Assembly (NCBI GenBank): GCA_013368315.1 | Contig: JAACJM010000009.1 | Coordinates: forward strand, 558,001 to 622,000 | Direction of reading: 5' to 3' | Source of the DNA: Tetrapyrgos nigripes | Lineage: Eukaryota > Basidiomycota > Agaricomycetes > Agaricales > Campanellaceae | Length of the DNA stretch: 64,000 nt | Shown: piece by piece, positions 24,088 to 37,644 of the stretch | Numbering within the stretch: the first letter of the stretch is position 1 | Layout of the letters: each line of letters starts with the position of its first letter | The notes under the pieces: generated by a model | What the model was told of the DNA's origin: nothing | Database searches by the model: none | Seen by the model: the letters and a program-made list of their open reading frames with translations, nothing else | Program-made: the position numbers and the translations under genes

Positions 24088-25155
24088 GTATACCTTACAA
24101 CCATGGCAGGACACTCTGATCCCCCCTACGATGGCTACCCCAAATTGCGCATACCCTTTGACGATGCTGTAGTTGGCCATCCCAAAACTGTTGCTGATCG
24201 AGTCAGGAAAATGCCTGCCAACTACCTATTCCTTCTCCCCCATAATGTCCAGCAGGACTACTTTGTCGACAATAAGGAAGCAACCATCCGTCATCAGTTC
24301 ACGGAGGAATTTCGGAAAACCACTTTTGACGACGAGGAGGACGACAATGTCAACCGCATCCACCTCCTGATCCCAGAACCTTGGGCAAAACCAAAAGAAC
24401 TCCCCACTGGTACAACCCCCTTCGTCATCATCATTGCTGGCCTGCATGACAAACGACGTGGCTGGATGATCCAGCAGCAGAGCTTTGGGATCTCCTGCCA
24501 ATTTGGATTTCACTGCATACCACCTGACCCTTCCTACACTGCCTCATCAGAGTTTGGATGCTGGGATCCACCTTTCCTTGCCGTTTCAGAGACTGTCCAG
24601 ATTGAACTCCTCGTGACAATCGTCCAGGCAGCCATTGCTAGCAAACCCCTGTGTAATAAAATTGAACGCCTGGCCAGTAGGAATGCCGATTTCCAGCACT
24701 TGCCCCCAGCCAGAAGGGCATACAAAGTCATGAAACAATGGAACCTAGTAGTTGTTGGAGGCGAGAATGATGAGGATGAAGACACCATCCGCTCTCAACA
24801 TTCAGCCCCCCCCATTCTCCAACTCTTAGGCCGCCCCCTCACTACCAAGATTGGTGAACACAATGCCCTTCTCAAAGACATCCAGAACTTGACCATCTTC
24901 TATGAAGGTGACTCCAAGCTCAAGTTCAACCCCAGGGCCATAGGCTGTTTCAGCTGCAAATCCCCCCACCACTTCACCCGTCTATGTGAATTCTCAGAAG
25001 AAGGAACATGGGATGGCCTGCGTTCTGCAGCACCCTCCAAACCAAGGTGCCAACCTCATGAGGAGAATCAGAATGAGGAAGGAGAGTGGCAGTATGTTGC
25101 AAGGGACCGGGGTCAAAGAGGTGGAACCTCTAGACAACCCCAACTCGCCCCCTGA

Positions 25156-25832
25156 GGAATCAGAGGTCAGCGAAGGCATTAAACGTTAGGCGTTGGACAC
25201 CTGTAACTACTCTGCAAACTCTACTGTGTTGAGTAGTATACTAGCCATGTTGGCTATTGTGGTTGTAAAATCTGTTTACTTTGAATAAACTCCACTCCCT
25301 CATTTCACATTGAAACTTTATTGAGGTATATGTCTGAAGCTGGGGTTGGACGAGTAGGTTGTGTCCCACAGCACAACACTCAAGGGAGGAACTGCAACTA
25401 TGAGTTCTGTACCCTGGCCTATTTTATGGGTGGACCGGCAACACCCTAACCACACTGCTGTAATTATCTGTCCTGGCAGGATAATTACGGTTTTGTGGAC
25501 CAGTAGGTACATAGAAATCGATGCTTCACAGGCCAACCGATGGAGTACTCAACAAACTAACTTGCTACAACTCAAACAAATACAGACGAAAGATTAACAA
25601 CTAACTTGACGGTTTTAGGTGAACAGGCTACTCAGGCTGAGATATCGGCTGGAGAAACTTCTGGTTCAGCTGTTGGTCAAGGTTTTGGTGAAGGCATCTC
25701 AGTTTTAGGAAACAGGCAAAGTGGTCCGGGATCTTGGGATTCAAGAAACGATATTGAAGGCTATATTGGTATAGCTGAAGTCAATACCAACTACGAACAA
25801 CTCTGAGGACTAGTCCCAGTGTTGGAGACAGG
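25156..25832 (+). other. LINE inter-ORF spacer
   Basis: The 680 bp between ORF1 and the first possible start of ORF2 carry an open stretch at 25606-25806 in another frame and nothing recognisable. It may be an ORF2 leader or an old insertion. Confidence 0.35.
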
Positions 25833-28800
25833 ATGTCTCATCCATCTCTTGAAGATGATGAAGTGGATACTACCCCAGTATTATCCCCAACACTAGACTC
25901 TATGTCTAGTGTTGAAGACAGGGTGTCTTATTTGTCTTTGCATAATGCAGATGACTATTACCTGCAAATGACTGTGGAAGACTCGTACAGATCAAGTAGC
26001 TCCCAAGATCCAATTCAGGACCAGAGCGAGATGCAGGAAGCATCTCAAACGCCTATGGATGGCATACATACACAAGATTGGCGAAATCTTGATGCTCTTC
26101 TCTCCCAAATATCAAGTATGGGGAACCATGATGAAGAGCTTATTGTGCAGATCAATGCTCTTCTAAGAGACCCTGATGGAAATGAAAATGTGCCTGCGAG
26201 TAATCCAGCAGGACCTGAGATATGCCCAACTGACAGACCCCCACCACAGAGTGAATGATGGGGCCGGAAACGAACTAAAGCGGCAGTGAGGATAGCGTCG
26301 ATCAACATGCGAGGGTATGGAAACTCAGTCACCACGCATAAAGATACCAAATGGCATCATATAGATCAGGTTATGAGGGAAAAACGTACTGGAGTCCTGG
26401 CATTGCAGGAGACACACATAACTGAAGAAAGGAGAAGATTTGTTGAGAGACAATTCACAAGGCAACTTAAAGTCTTCATCTCACCAGACCCTGACAATCC
26501 AACAGGAAAGGGAGGTGTAGCAGTGGTACTTAATAAACAATATGTCGAGATTGAGGGGACAAAAGCGACAGAAATAGTACCAGGAAGAGCCCTACTAGTG
26601 CAGACCACTATACACCAAGACCGAGTCAACATTCTGGCAGTCTATGCTCCTAACGTATCAGGGAGTAACGGAAAGGCTAGCACAGAATTTTGGAAAAAAA
26701 TCCAAACATACTATGAAAAATATCCTCGAACACCAAAGCCTAACATACTAATGGGAGATATGAACATGGTGGAAGATGGCATGATTGACTGGTTACCAGC
26801 ACATGATGACCCCAATGACGCAATAGATGTGCTAGACCAACTTAAGCTACAATTCGGCCTAAAGGACGGATGGAGAAGCACATACCCAGATAAAAAGGCT
26901 TTCATGTACCCAGGTAAACAGACCCAAACTAGAACAGACTGCTCACAATCCAGAATTGATAGGATATATGTGACAGACGACCTCCTTCAGTCAGCAAGAG
27001 AGTGGACAATGACTCCATCTGGGATCCCACAAACAGATCATCTGATGATCTCAGTTCAGATTTCCACTGAAAACGCACCTTTTGTTGGCAAAGGCAGATG
27101 GAAAATTCCTGACCACATCCTCAAAGACAAAATCTTCCTTGAGTATATTCAAACCAGAGGAAAAGCAGCAGAAGCTGAACTGAATAGTATAAGGGTCAGA
27201 AATGACAAAAACAATCTGCAACTAGTTTGGTATAAATTTAACATGGATGTCATTAACAAGGCCAAAGAACATGCAAGAATAATCATACCGAGGCTCACCA
27301 GACTGGTACAAGAAACACAGGTAGAACTTGACTGAGTCCTAAATGACCCCATGCTATCAGAAATGGACAAAGCAGAGAGAGCAAAAGACTTGCAAATTAA
27401 GATTGGACAACTAGAGCAGCAACGACACTCACAAATGAGAAAGGATGTTGCAGTATGTCACAATCTTGAAGGAGAAATACCCAGCCACTTCTGGTCACAG
27501 GCAAATAAAGAGAAGAAACCATGAGACATGATATATGCCCTCCGCAAGCCTAACACGACACCAAACAATCACGGAGTCCTATTGGGAGATGCTTATGGGC
27601 AGAGCAAGTGAAACAGTACCATGATGAACTCCAAAGCAATGGAATTGACCATACAAGAGAAACTGAACGTGCAGGGATCATAAATGAAGTCCTGGAATAT
27701 CTCAAACCTCGAGTCTCCAATGGAAATCTAGTGACACAGGAACAACGTCAAGAATTGGCTGCTGGAGTATCTGAAAAGGATGTTGAAAAAGCTCTGCATC
27801 TCACACAAAACCACACATCACCAGGTCTGGATGGAACAACATATGAACTCTGGAAATCTATCCATAGGCACTTCAAGGAGGATGAGAAGTGTGGGCGAGA
27901 GAGTTTTAATCTGGTTAAAATCATGACAGCAGCTTTTAATGACATAAGTGTACATGGCGTAGCAGAGAAAACCCACTTCTCAGATGAGTGGATGTGCCCC
28001 CTCTATAAAAAGGGAGATCGTAATGACATCACCAACTACTGGCCTATCACTCTATTGAATACAGACTATAAGATCTTCACAAAGGTACTCTCTATGAGAT
28101 TGGGTGATGTCGCTCCAGCTCTACTACATCCAAATCAGGCAGGATTTGTTAAAGGAAGAAAAATCACAGACCAAACAAAGCTCATCTGGCCTCATTGTTT
28201 CCCTGGACCAAGAAAAAGCATATGACAAAGTCCGACATGATTACCTATGGAAGGTACTAGAAAAGTACAAGTTCCCAGACCAATTCATAAAAACTGTGAA
28301 AAATCTATATGGACCTGCACAAACGACAGTAATGATTAATGGAGAGTGCAGTAAAAACTTCCATATCCACAGAGGAGTATGACAAGGGGACCCGCTCTCA
28401 TGTCTGATCTTTGACCTAGCAATTGAACCACTTGCAGAAATGATACGAGACTTGAATCTTAAAGGATATGACATACCCAGTACAACAGAAAGACTAATAG
28501 TGAACCTGTTTGCAGATGACACGACCACCTTTCTGGATGCAGAAGATGATTTTGAAGAACTCCAGCAGATACTCAACAAATGGTGCTTAGCGTCTGGTGC
28601 AAAATTTAATATTGCTAAGACTGAGATCATCCCAATTGGAAAAGACTCGTATCAAGTAAATGTAATCCAGACAAGGAAAACACATGAGAAAAACCAACCA
28701 CTACCAACTAATCTACATGTTGCGATTGAGGGAGAAGCTGTATGCATACTAGGTGCCTGGTATGGGAATGAGATCAAAGCAGAACAGATCTGGGCACGAA

Positions 28801-30428
28801 ATGCTGAGAAGGTTGACACAAACCTTGAGAGATGGGCTAAAGGATCTCCATCTATGGAAGGACACCGACATATCATCCAGATGATGGTTGGCAGTATAAC
28901 CCAATACCTGACCATGGTCCAGGGAATGCCAAATTCAGTTGAAAAGCGTCTAGCAAAGTGCATCAGTACATACTTATGGGATGAAAAGGAAAAAAAATCC
29001 AGTCAAAAAAGAGGTCATATTCAGTGACTTTGAAAAAGGAGGTCAGAAAGTACTAGATATCGAGGCACAAAATGAAGCTATCAATGTAATGTGGCTGAAA
29101 GCATACCTGTCTCTAGGCCCTGACCAGCCACTATGGGCGAAGTTTGCAGATGCCCTTTTTGTGAGAAAAGTTCTGATAACATCGAGAAACGTAGACCCAC
29201 TGATACAGGAAAATGTCTTCCTCCAATCATGGCAAACCTACTCAGATCACACCCAAATTCCAGAACTAAAGAAGTTGCTTGACACAGCTAAAAATACAAT
29301 GTATGCATAGAGGGAATAGCATTCTCATGAGAAATCCAGAGACAAATGCCCATATGGTATCATAGCTGTGTGGATAACACAATCAAGACCATGAACCACA
29401 CAGGTGTGAGCAAATGTCTACGGAAAAAACATAATATTATGACAGTGGGCGAGGTGGAAAAAACAGCAATGCTAATGGAAGCTGATCAACATACTGAGAA
29501 TAACCAATCTGAATGCCCAAACTGTACTCACCTCAGAGAAACCAAAAAATGCGAACACCCCCATAGCTGTATAAAACAGGCACTCAAACTACTAAATACC
29601 CTCCCCCCCAAATGGGATCCACAATCAGAATTACCAGAAGATTACCAAACTGAGCCTGAGGTAACTGAACTGGACTGGACAACCTTTGATAACCATGTTA
29701 CAATGGACAGCTGCCTGGCAGACATATTCCGCATATTCACAGACTCCAAAACACCACCAACAAATAATCTGCCAGACCTGAAACCCAACCCTGACCAACT
29801 AAGAACGGGAACAGTAACCATTGCAACAGACAGGTCCTGTGAAAACAACGGTGAGGACAATGTGAGAGCTGGGGCAGGACCACAACTTGAACCGCTCTGC
29901 ATGACTACTGCCCTGGATTGGCCATTCCAACCAAACTGGTGAACTTGTTGCAGCCAAGCTGGCAGCGGAGTTGACCAATAATAAGACAATGTTAAACATA
30001 GAAACAGACTCTAAGTATGTAATCAATCAACTCACCAAAAACGCCCAAAAGAACGAAGACACTGGGTATATAGCTTGCTCCAATACCACACTCCTAAGAA
30101 GCACCCTGGCGAGTTTCCGATCCCGGACAACAGAGACACGTCTAAAGTGGGTGAAAGGCCACTCAGGACATGAATGAAACGAAGGGGCTGATAGCAGTGA
30201 GGAAGCAGAAAGCGAGCCCAATACTCCTTGCAGTCCCACCCATGCTTTGCATCACGGGCGCAAAATTAAACACAATGACACAAGCCCTGGCGTACAACGT
30301 GATCATGCAGCGCAAATACAAGCCCAAAGACTTGACACGTTGAAGAACAACAACAAATGTGGAAGAAGTGAAGAACTGTATTAAGATGAAATTTAACTAC
30401 ATTCCAACTGAGGGAGCCATTTGGAAAT

Positions 30429-30874
30429 TGTCACAAAGCAGCGAGTGCTTAGATAGTGATAACGAGGAGCTACGGGCTCAACTCAACTAACAGACAGCAG
30501 TAAGTACTGGAACTGGTCCCAACAACGAAGAATGTATTAAATACCTAACAGACAGCAGTAAGTACTGGAACTACAGTGTCCATCAGTAAAGGTGAAAGAA
30601 GTAATGAAAAGGGAAATACACACCTGGTCCCAATGACGAAGAGATCGAGATGGGGAACCAGGTGTCAGGACAGGGTTTATATATGTAAAATTAAAGCTGT
30701 AAGGGAGGCTGTAAAGAAAGCTGTAAGGGAAGCTGTCAAGAAGCTGTATCGAAGCTGTATCAGAGAAATGAAAGGTCCGGTGTGTAGCATGTGGAACAAG
30801 AGTCATATGGTGTAAAGATCTGAGGATACGGAGATAAGAAGAAATAAATAGTACCAAATATAGATGTCATGACA
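30429..30874 (-). repeat. gypsy 3' LTR (left copy)
   Basis: 446 bp, TG...CA ends, near-identical to 36388-36833. A pair of CAGACAGCAGTAAGTACTGG repeats and GCTGTAAGGGA-like tandem words are inside both LTRs. Confidence 0.92.
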
Positions 30875-30889
30875 TTACCCCCCTCCTAT

Positions 30890-33800
30890 ACTTCATCGTC
30901 CTCAATGAATCCTAAGTCTTTGTTGCCTCTGGGTGTTTCTTGTGAATGCTGTGATTTTGCGCTTCGCATTCTTGAGATTTTCAACTGGCTCCCATGAATT
31001 ATGACTGTTGTCATACCCTTTCCACTTGACAAGGTATTCCAGTTGCCTCCATCATATCCTGCTATCCAGAAGGGTGTCCACTTCATACTCAGGCTCATCC
31101 TCCCCCTCAAGGTATACTGGCTCTGGCTCCTCCAGTAAGAGCCCATTCACCAAATTACCCTTGTAGGGGTAGAGTTTGTCGACATGGAATACTGGGTGCA
31201 GACGATTAAGAGATTCAGGGAGGTCTAACCAGTAGTCTAACTCTCCAACTTTTTCCATAATCTTGTATGGTCCCAACTGTCAATCCCCCAACTTGTCACT
31301 TGAAAGTTTCAAGTCGATGTCTTCCGCACTCAGCCAAACATAGTCTCCAACCTTGAACTGATGTCCCTTCCGTTTCCCTCTTTCATACCCTTCCTTCATA
31401 CAGCGCTTGGCTAGGCATAATGCTGACCCTGCATCTTTTTGAACCTGCCTTAGGACTTCGAGCCAATCTTCTACATCTGGGATGCCTGTGCGGCAGCCCA
31501 CCAGTATTTTGAATAGGGGAAGATAACCATAAGTCACCTCAAAGGGTGCCAAGCCATGTGTGGAGTGTGTGCAGGAGTTCAGAACAAACTCGGCCATAGG
31601 AAGGTGTTCTACCCAATCATCCTGCCTATAGTTAGTGTAGAGACACAGGTATTTCTCCACTTCCTGGTTGGCTCGTTCTGTCTGTCCATTCATCTGGGGT
31701 CGGTAGCCTGAGGAAAGGTTTGACTTGATCCCAAGACGACCTAACAGAGTGCGCATGGCTTGGGCTGCAAACTGTGGACCACGATCAGACACAAAGCGAA
31801 GTGGGAGGCTGTGAAGGCAGAAAATCTCTTGGTAGTATAGGTCAGCGACTTTAGTGGCAGTGATGTTAGAGGTGCAGGGAAGGGTGTGGACTTGTTTTCC
31901 ATAGAGGTCAGTGCAGACTAGGATTGCATCATAACCTTGTGAGGACAGTAGCTGTGTAATGAGGTCGACTCCAACTTCTTCCCAGAGTCCTAAGGGTACG
32001 TCCAAGGGTTGGATTACTGCTCGTGGGTGACGCTGTAGCTTCTTCCTGGCACATTTGTCACATCCCTCAACATACTTCTCCACAAAGGAGCGAACGGTGG
32101 GCCACCAGAAGTGTGAGGTTACCAGGTCAAGGGTCCCATGTAGCCCTGGATGTCCTGTGGACAGCTCATCGTGGCACTGGTCTACTATTGCCTTCCGCAG
32201 CTCTTCATCTGGAGGAACATAGACTCGCCCCTTGTGGTATACCAATCCATTATCCTCCTCCCATTCAGGTAAACCATTGGCAAGTCGTTGCAACCCCTCT
32301 TTCCTCAACTTCTCTAGTCCTTTTAACACCTCCACTTCTCTCCCCAGTGCCTGCCAAATCCGTTCCTCTAGGGGGTTGACCAGCGCAGTAGCAGCAAGCC
32401 TTACAAAGTGTTTGGGTCTGAGTACTGTGGTTTCCAGGTTGTCTTCTCGGTCTGTAACTTGGTGGGAGGAAAGGCGAGAGAGAGCGTCCGCTTGGGTATT
32501 TGCTTTGCCTGGGTGATGGACCAGTCGGAAGTCAAAGTGTGATAGCCACAGGGCCCATCTCGCTTGTCGTCGACTGAGATCCTGTGCTGTTTGCCAGAAC
32601 TCTAGATTGGAGTGGTCTGTGATGATCTCAAAGGGCTGTGGTAGTCCTTCCAGATAACTCCGCCAGTCCTTCAGTGCCTCGATAATAGCCAGCATCTCTC
32701 GGTCATAGATTTCATAATTGTGTTCAGCTGACTGCATGGATGCTGAACGGAATGCTACTGGGTGCCAAAGACCGTCTTCTAACATCTGCATCAGGGCTCC
32801 CCCTGTTGCAAAGCCAGAAGCATCTACTTCAACTTGGGAAGGACAATCCAGTGACCAGAGTGTAAGAACAGGAGCAGATGTGAAGGTGGTTCGAAGGGAG
32901 TCAAAGGCTTCCTGTTGTTGAGTTCCCCAGTTAAACGAGATGTCTTTGCATGTAAGGTCATTCAGAGGTCGAGCAGTTTTGGCAAAGTTCTGTATGAATT
33001 GTCAATAGAAGTTAGCAAAGCCTAAGAATGCCCGGACGTCACAGACATTGCGGGGGACTGGCCAGTGCCGTACTGCTGCCACCTTCACAGGGTCCATACA
33101 GACTTGCCCCTCCTGGATAATCAACCTGAGATATTCTATCTCTTCCCATTCAAACTCGCATTTCTCTGGCCTCAGATACAGATCATTCCTTTTCAACCTG
33201 GCTAGCACTTCCCAAACCACCTCTCGATGCTCTTCCAGAGTTCCACTGAAGATCAGGATGTCATCCAGATAAACTGCTACCTTTCCTGCTGCGATCAAGT
33301 CTGAGAAGATGGAGTTCATGAGGCCCTGGAAAGTAGCTGGCGAGTTTGTCAATCTGAAGAACATGACAGTAGGTTTCGAAGAGCCCCTGGTTGGTTGCAA
33401 ACGCTGCCTTCCACTCATCTCCCTGTTTGATCTGGACATTGTTATACCCCCAACATACATCAAACTTGGTGAAGTACTTGGCACCCTGAAGGTGACTGAC
33501 TATGTCAGCCACGAGGGGAAGAGGGTAGCAGTTCTTAATAGTGTACTCGTTTAGACATCGGTAATCCTGAACAAACTGAAGCTTCCCATCTTTCTTCACA
33601 AAGAAGACAGGAGAGGACAGAGGGGATTTGGAGGGTCGGATATAACCCTTACGGATATTCTCATCAAGGAATTGATCAAGCTCCTGCTGTTCATTGATAG
33701 ACATCGGGTAGATCTTGGTTCATAGGGTGGCAGGTGCTCCAGGTACCAATTCAATAGCATGATCCCAGGGTTTGTGTGCAGGGAGGTGTTCTGACTCAGC

Positions 33801-34489
33801 TTCAGAGAAGACATGAGAATAATCCCGATATTGAGGAGGGACTATCTCCTCAAACGACTGTTTTGGTTTCATCCAGTTTGTGAGTAAGTGAACCCTGCAG
33901 CACACCAGACTTCTTCTCCAGTGTCAGCGAGGATCCCTGCTTTCTTCCAGGAACACCTTGTGGCCCAATTAGCACAAATACAATAGACTTGGGGTTCCTC
34001 CTCCTTTTCTGTTGCCAGATCTGGGGGTTGGTCTGTGGGTACATGTGTTGCCTGAGGAATTGCCTGGGTTGATTCGGACTCTGTGCCTTCTAGGATGGCG
34101 TTTCCCCTTGGGGTTGGTCCAAAATTGGTAGCAACGAACTGATCCTGATCAGGGACCTCTTCCACTGATGGGGGTGGTGCCATAGGGATTTGCAGCCGGC
34201 CACTCGTCCAGTCAATCTGTGGGTTCATCTTATGCAACCAGGGAAGGCCCAGGATGACATCTTCTCTGCCTAAGTCTGTAACCAGGAAATCTAGCCACGT
34301 CTCCTGTCCATCTGCTGTCATAGCTAGCCGGCAAAACCGATCTATACGCCCTGCTCGATTAAGGGTCCCATCAATGTTGTAGACATCTAGGGGTTTATGG
34401 AGGGGATAGGTTTGGATCCGGTGCTGCTTTACAAATGATTGTCCCAGGAACAGACCTGTAGCTCCACTGTCAACCATCGCCACTACCAC
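30890..34489 (-). pseudogene. gypsy pol: protease, RT, RNase H, integrase, chromodomain, with several TGA codons
   Basis: Read on the minus strand: the protease active site VDSGAT (about 34470), then RT with [25 protein letters not shown] and the YLDDILIFS catalytic motif (about 33265). RNase H follows (VDASGFATGG, ITDHSNLEF). The integrase has an HHCC finger ending CDKCARKK and the core VDLITQLL and SDRGPQFAAQ. A GPY-like QLGPYKIMEKVGELDY segment precedes a chromodomain (YEVDTLLDSRI, then [21 protein letters not shown]). TGA replaces an expected codon, usually arginine, at 33004-33002, 31282-31280 and 31054-31052, and frameshifts occur near 33350-33380. The copy is dead, but every domain is recognisable. 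Confidence 0.88.
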
Positions 34490-34659
34490 TGCCTCATTTT
34501 GTCTTCCTCAGAGTTTCACACATATATGAAAGTGAGAAGCACAAGATTCTATTTCAGGGATACTGGATATGGTACATGAGAGAATAGAATCGTACAAGGA
34601 ACAAGAGAGCATATGGGTAGCCAGGGGTGTTCGCGCCGTGGCGGGAACAGACACCCGTT

Positions 34660-36201
34660 TCAAAAACCCTGTTGATTAGCAATGTTACAGAGTAAGGCAG
34701 TTTGATCAGCGATAGATTGTTGCAAGGCAGCAAACGTAGACAGCATTTCAGTGGACGAGGAAGCAGCGACAGTAGCAGCAGGGGCAGGAGTAGAGGCAGA
34801 AGGCGGTGGGTCATCAGGGAAGAGACTAAAAGAGTCACTCCCAGTGGCGGCCACACGTTGCCTGTTTCGGCCTCCTCCTCTGGGTCAACCCATGTATCGG
34901 TCCTGACAGACGGAAGAGCAGTGACCCACCCTCTCACAGTAGTCACACTTGTCATGTCCATGATTCCCATCTCATTTCAGATGGTCCTTGGAGCCGCAGC
35001 TGTAGCAGCACCCCTGCATCACCTTCTGGTAGTCCATGAAGGTGCGTCCATTGCCCTGGGGATGTTCACTACAGGAGGCGTTGACATCCATGGCGTTAGA
35101 GTCTCGTGCGGAGGAGAATTTGGAGAGGGATGGGGTAGGGCCAGTGACTGGTTTTCCTACAAACTCTGCTAGGGTCTGTTCCACATGCAGTGCTCAGTTG
35201 ATCAACTCGTCCAGGTTTTTAGGAGCCTCCTTCTGTCCTAGCTCCACATTTGCTAATGGGAACAATAGGTCTTTATGAAGGCGCTTCCGGAACTTGTACT
35301 GGAGGTCCTGATCAGAGAACCCAGTCTTCTCTGCCCACATCTTGAAAATCTGAGAAAACTCTGTGACTGTTTTATCTCCCTGCTTCAACACCTCAAGCTT
35401 GTTCTTGGCCAGCTGCTGCTCGTTTGCTACCCCAAACCGAACCTTTAGTGTGTGGGTGAAGTTGTCCCAGTTTCCTTCCCAGGGGAAGACTGCTCCAGCT
35501 TCTTCTGCCCGGACTCTGCTGATATGACGAGCATACTCTGCAGCCCATTCTGCAGCGGGTTCCTCCATCATAAGAAGTGCTTCTGCAATACACTTCCGTG
35601 GATCAAGTTTCCCACTGTCGAGTTTGAGCCACTTCTGTTCTCCAGCCCAGAGAATGAAGAGAGATAAGAATGAGTCGAGTTTGGCTGGTTCGCCTTTGAA
35701 TGGGGCAGGTTTGGCAGTTTTGTCTGAGGATTTGTGGGTAGGCCTATTGACCAAATTGGTGATTGCCTGCTGCAGCTGCTTCTGGTTGTTGACCAGAGCC
35801 TGGAGGAGGTTTTCAAGGGTGGCAGAGGACATGTTGATGTCAGGACTGAGTGGGGTTGGTGACACAGGAAGAGGGGATGGATTGGGTGCAAGCGTAGGAC
35901 TGGGATGGGCTGTTGGTATGGCAGAAGGTGGAGCAGATAGCGGGAGTGGAGTGTGAGTGATGTCTGGTGACGGAACAGTGGAGGTACTAAATTCAGGACC
36001 AGAGAATGGCAGGTGGCTGAAGGCAAGGCGTAGGAAGTGGGAGCGGAGTAGGGCTGGATTGCTGGGTAGGATTATACTATTTTCTCCTTCCCCAGAAGTA
36101 GTAGCGGACCTGGGGGATGGAGTGATGAGCGTGGGGACAAGGCTGTTGCTGACAGTTGTTGTAGAGTTCTTCTCTGTCTTCAAGGTAGCTGTCGATATCA
36201 A
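34660..36201 (-). pseudogene. gypsy gag (capsid-like and zinc knuckle)
   Basis: The minus-strand frame from 36201 is Pro/Ser-rich for about 110 residues. A retrotransposon gag core follows (FKGEPAKLDSFLSLF, EPAAEWAAEYARH, WDNFTHTLKVRFG, QGDKTVTEFSQIF). A TGA at 35196-35194 lies in LIN-stop-ALHVEQ. The frame then continues to a zinc-knuckle region starting CCYSCGSKDH, where another stop follows. A Ser/Thr/Ala-rich tail lies before pol. The protein would be the structural capsid precursor. Confidence 0.8.
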
Positions 36202-36387
36202 AGCTGATGTGCTTCTGATGTAGCTAGTCTACACAGAGCAGTGGTGGAGGAGATGGTGGAGAAGATGCAGAGACAGATGAATCAGAGATTGAGGATGGTG
36301 CAGTGTATCGTCCAGACGTGGTGACAGTAGCACCTGCAAGGACGACCTATATGGAGACCGCCGGTGCAGTAAGGGATCTTGACCTAA

Positions 36388-36833
36388 TGTCACAAAGCGG
36401 CGAGCGCTTAGATAGCAATAACGAGGAGCTACGGGCTCAACTCAACTAACAGACAGCAGTAAGTACTGGAACTGGTCCCAACAACGAAGAATGTATTAAA
36501 TACCTAACAGACAGCAGTAAGTACTGGAACTACAGTGTCCATCAGTAAAGGTGAAAGAAGTAATGAAAAGGGAAATACACACCTGGTCCCAACAACGAAG
36601 AGGTCGAGATGGGGAACCAGGTGTCAGGACAGGGTTTATATATGTAAAAGTAAAGCTGTAAGGGAGGCTGTAAAGAAAGCTGTAAGGGAAGCTGTCAAGA
36701 AGCTGTATCGAAGCTGTATCAGAGAAATGAAAGGTCCGGTGCGTAGCATGTGGAACAAGAGTCATATGGTGTAAAGATCTGAGGATACAGAGATAAGAAG
36801 AAATAAATAGTACCAAATATAGACGTCATGACA
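36388..36833 (-). repeat. gypsy 5' LTR (right copy)
   Basis: 446 bp, near-identical to the left LTR. The minus-strand TATATAAA near 36640 is a plausible core promoter for the element. Confidence 0.92.
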
Positions 36834-37037
36834 GAAATCCATCTGCCAAAAAGACTTCGGAAGAAAAACTCAGTATTTCCTTTGGATGGCACTACACGAT
36901 GCCTACTGGACTGGCAGCCACTGGCTGAACAAGAAGAACTCTACGCCAGAGCTCGAGAAACGCGCTATATGCAAACACTGTGATGAATTAGAAGATCTAT
37001 CCCACATTCTGACAGAATGTCGCTCACCTGGTCAGAT

Positions 37038-37644
37038 TAGGGCTCCTAGTGGATCGGATGATCTGGCGTCTATCTGCCAATGAGGCCTCAGATTTGGATG
37101 GCGGATGGGCCTCTGGAGGTGCACCCAACCAACAGATACCATCCGACCATCCGCTGGTCATTGTCGGATGTGTGAGGTATGTGGGAACCTGTCGTACTTA
37201 CTAATTTTGGGTGAGTTCTCGGGACTTCCCGAGATTCTGTACAGTTGGAAACATTATCAACATCAACAAAACTCTCGTCAACACAGCTCAACGTTTTGAA
37301 ACCTTGCTCAATGCTGAGCTAGCTGTGGGAAAAATCCTCAGCAAGATGCCCATACCATGTCATGAGCCATGCACCCTGTATTTACATGTGTAGGCAAGTG
37401 GAAACTTTTTTATTTCACATAAAATGACATAACATGGACCCAAAGTGTACTTACAAGTGAAAAAAAGAATGAAAAAAGACCTCAGGCAAGCTCTATACGC
37501 TACCTTTGGTATGTGTGCCCACCATCTGCAGATGATCCGACCATCCGTCAGATGCCATCCGCCGATGTGGATGAAGTCTTGGTCATGGCTCATCTGAGCA
37601 GATGGATCCGCATCTGACCAGCATCCGATCTGCTAGGAGCCCTA
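37038..37644. mobile_element. short non-autonomous hAT (607 bp) inside LINE ORF2
   Basis: Ends TAGGGCTCCTAG and CTAGGAGCCCTA, flanked by the exact 8-bp duplication GGTCAGAT (37030-37037, 37645-37652). The inverted repeats extend imperfectly (GATCGGATG). Subterminal ATCCG/CGGAT words are frequent. Removing it and one duplication copy rejoins LINE ORF2 at ...CRSPGQ / ITVWNLVGELW. No transposase inside. Confidence 0.87.

Larger units (their letters stand above)
23084..25155 (+). pseudogene. LINE ORF1 (gag-like, CCHC zinc knuckle), split by a hAT insertion
   Basis: The frame opens MSIFTAAVPVSFDEFLED and runs to ...DPDIVYL at 23226. There the 867-bp hAT plus its 8-bp duplication interrupts it, and it resumes TTMAGHSDPPYDGYPKLRIPF at 24095. 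The downstream part ends with a zinc knuckle CFSCKSPHHFTRLC (C-x2-C-x4-H-x4-C, about 24952-24993) and a Gln/Arg-rich tail, typical of LINE ORF1 nucleic-acid-binding proteins. Apart from the insertion the frame is intact, so the hAT insertion is young relative to the decay of ORF2. Confidence 0.78.
30429..36833 (-). mobile_element. Ty3/gypsy LTR retrotransposon with chromodomain (6.4 kb)
   Basis: Two 446-bp LTRs (30429-30874 and 36388-36833) begin TGTCACAAAG and end GTCATGACA. A 5-bp target duplication GAAAT lies at 30424-30428 and 36834-36838. All genes run on the minus strand, so the right LTR is the 5' LTR; it holds a TATATAAA box on that strand near 36640. A purine-rich tract (GGAGGGGGGTAA on the minus strand) directly precedes the 3' LTR. 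The LTRs differ at only a few sites, mostly transitions, so insertion was recent relative to the decay of the LINE around it. Domain order is gag, protease, RT, RNase H, integrase, chromodomain. Confidence 0.92.

Noticed and set aside
25318..25560. Inverted or repeated structure in the LINE spacer as another insertion
   Set aside because: I could not find paired ends or a target duplication.
32718..33554. Plus-strand open frames within the gypsy
   Set aside because: They are antisense shadows of RT and RNase H, whose motifs ([17 protein letters not shown]) read on the minus strand.
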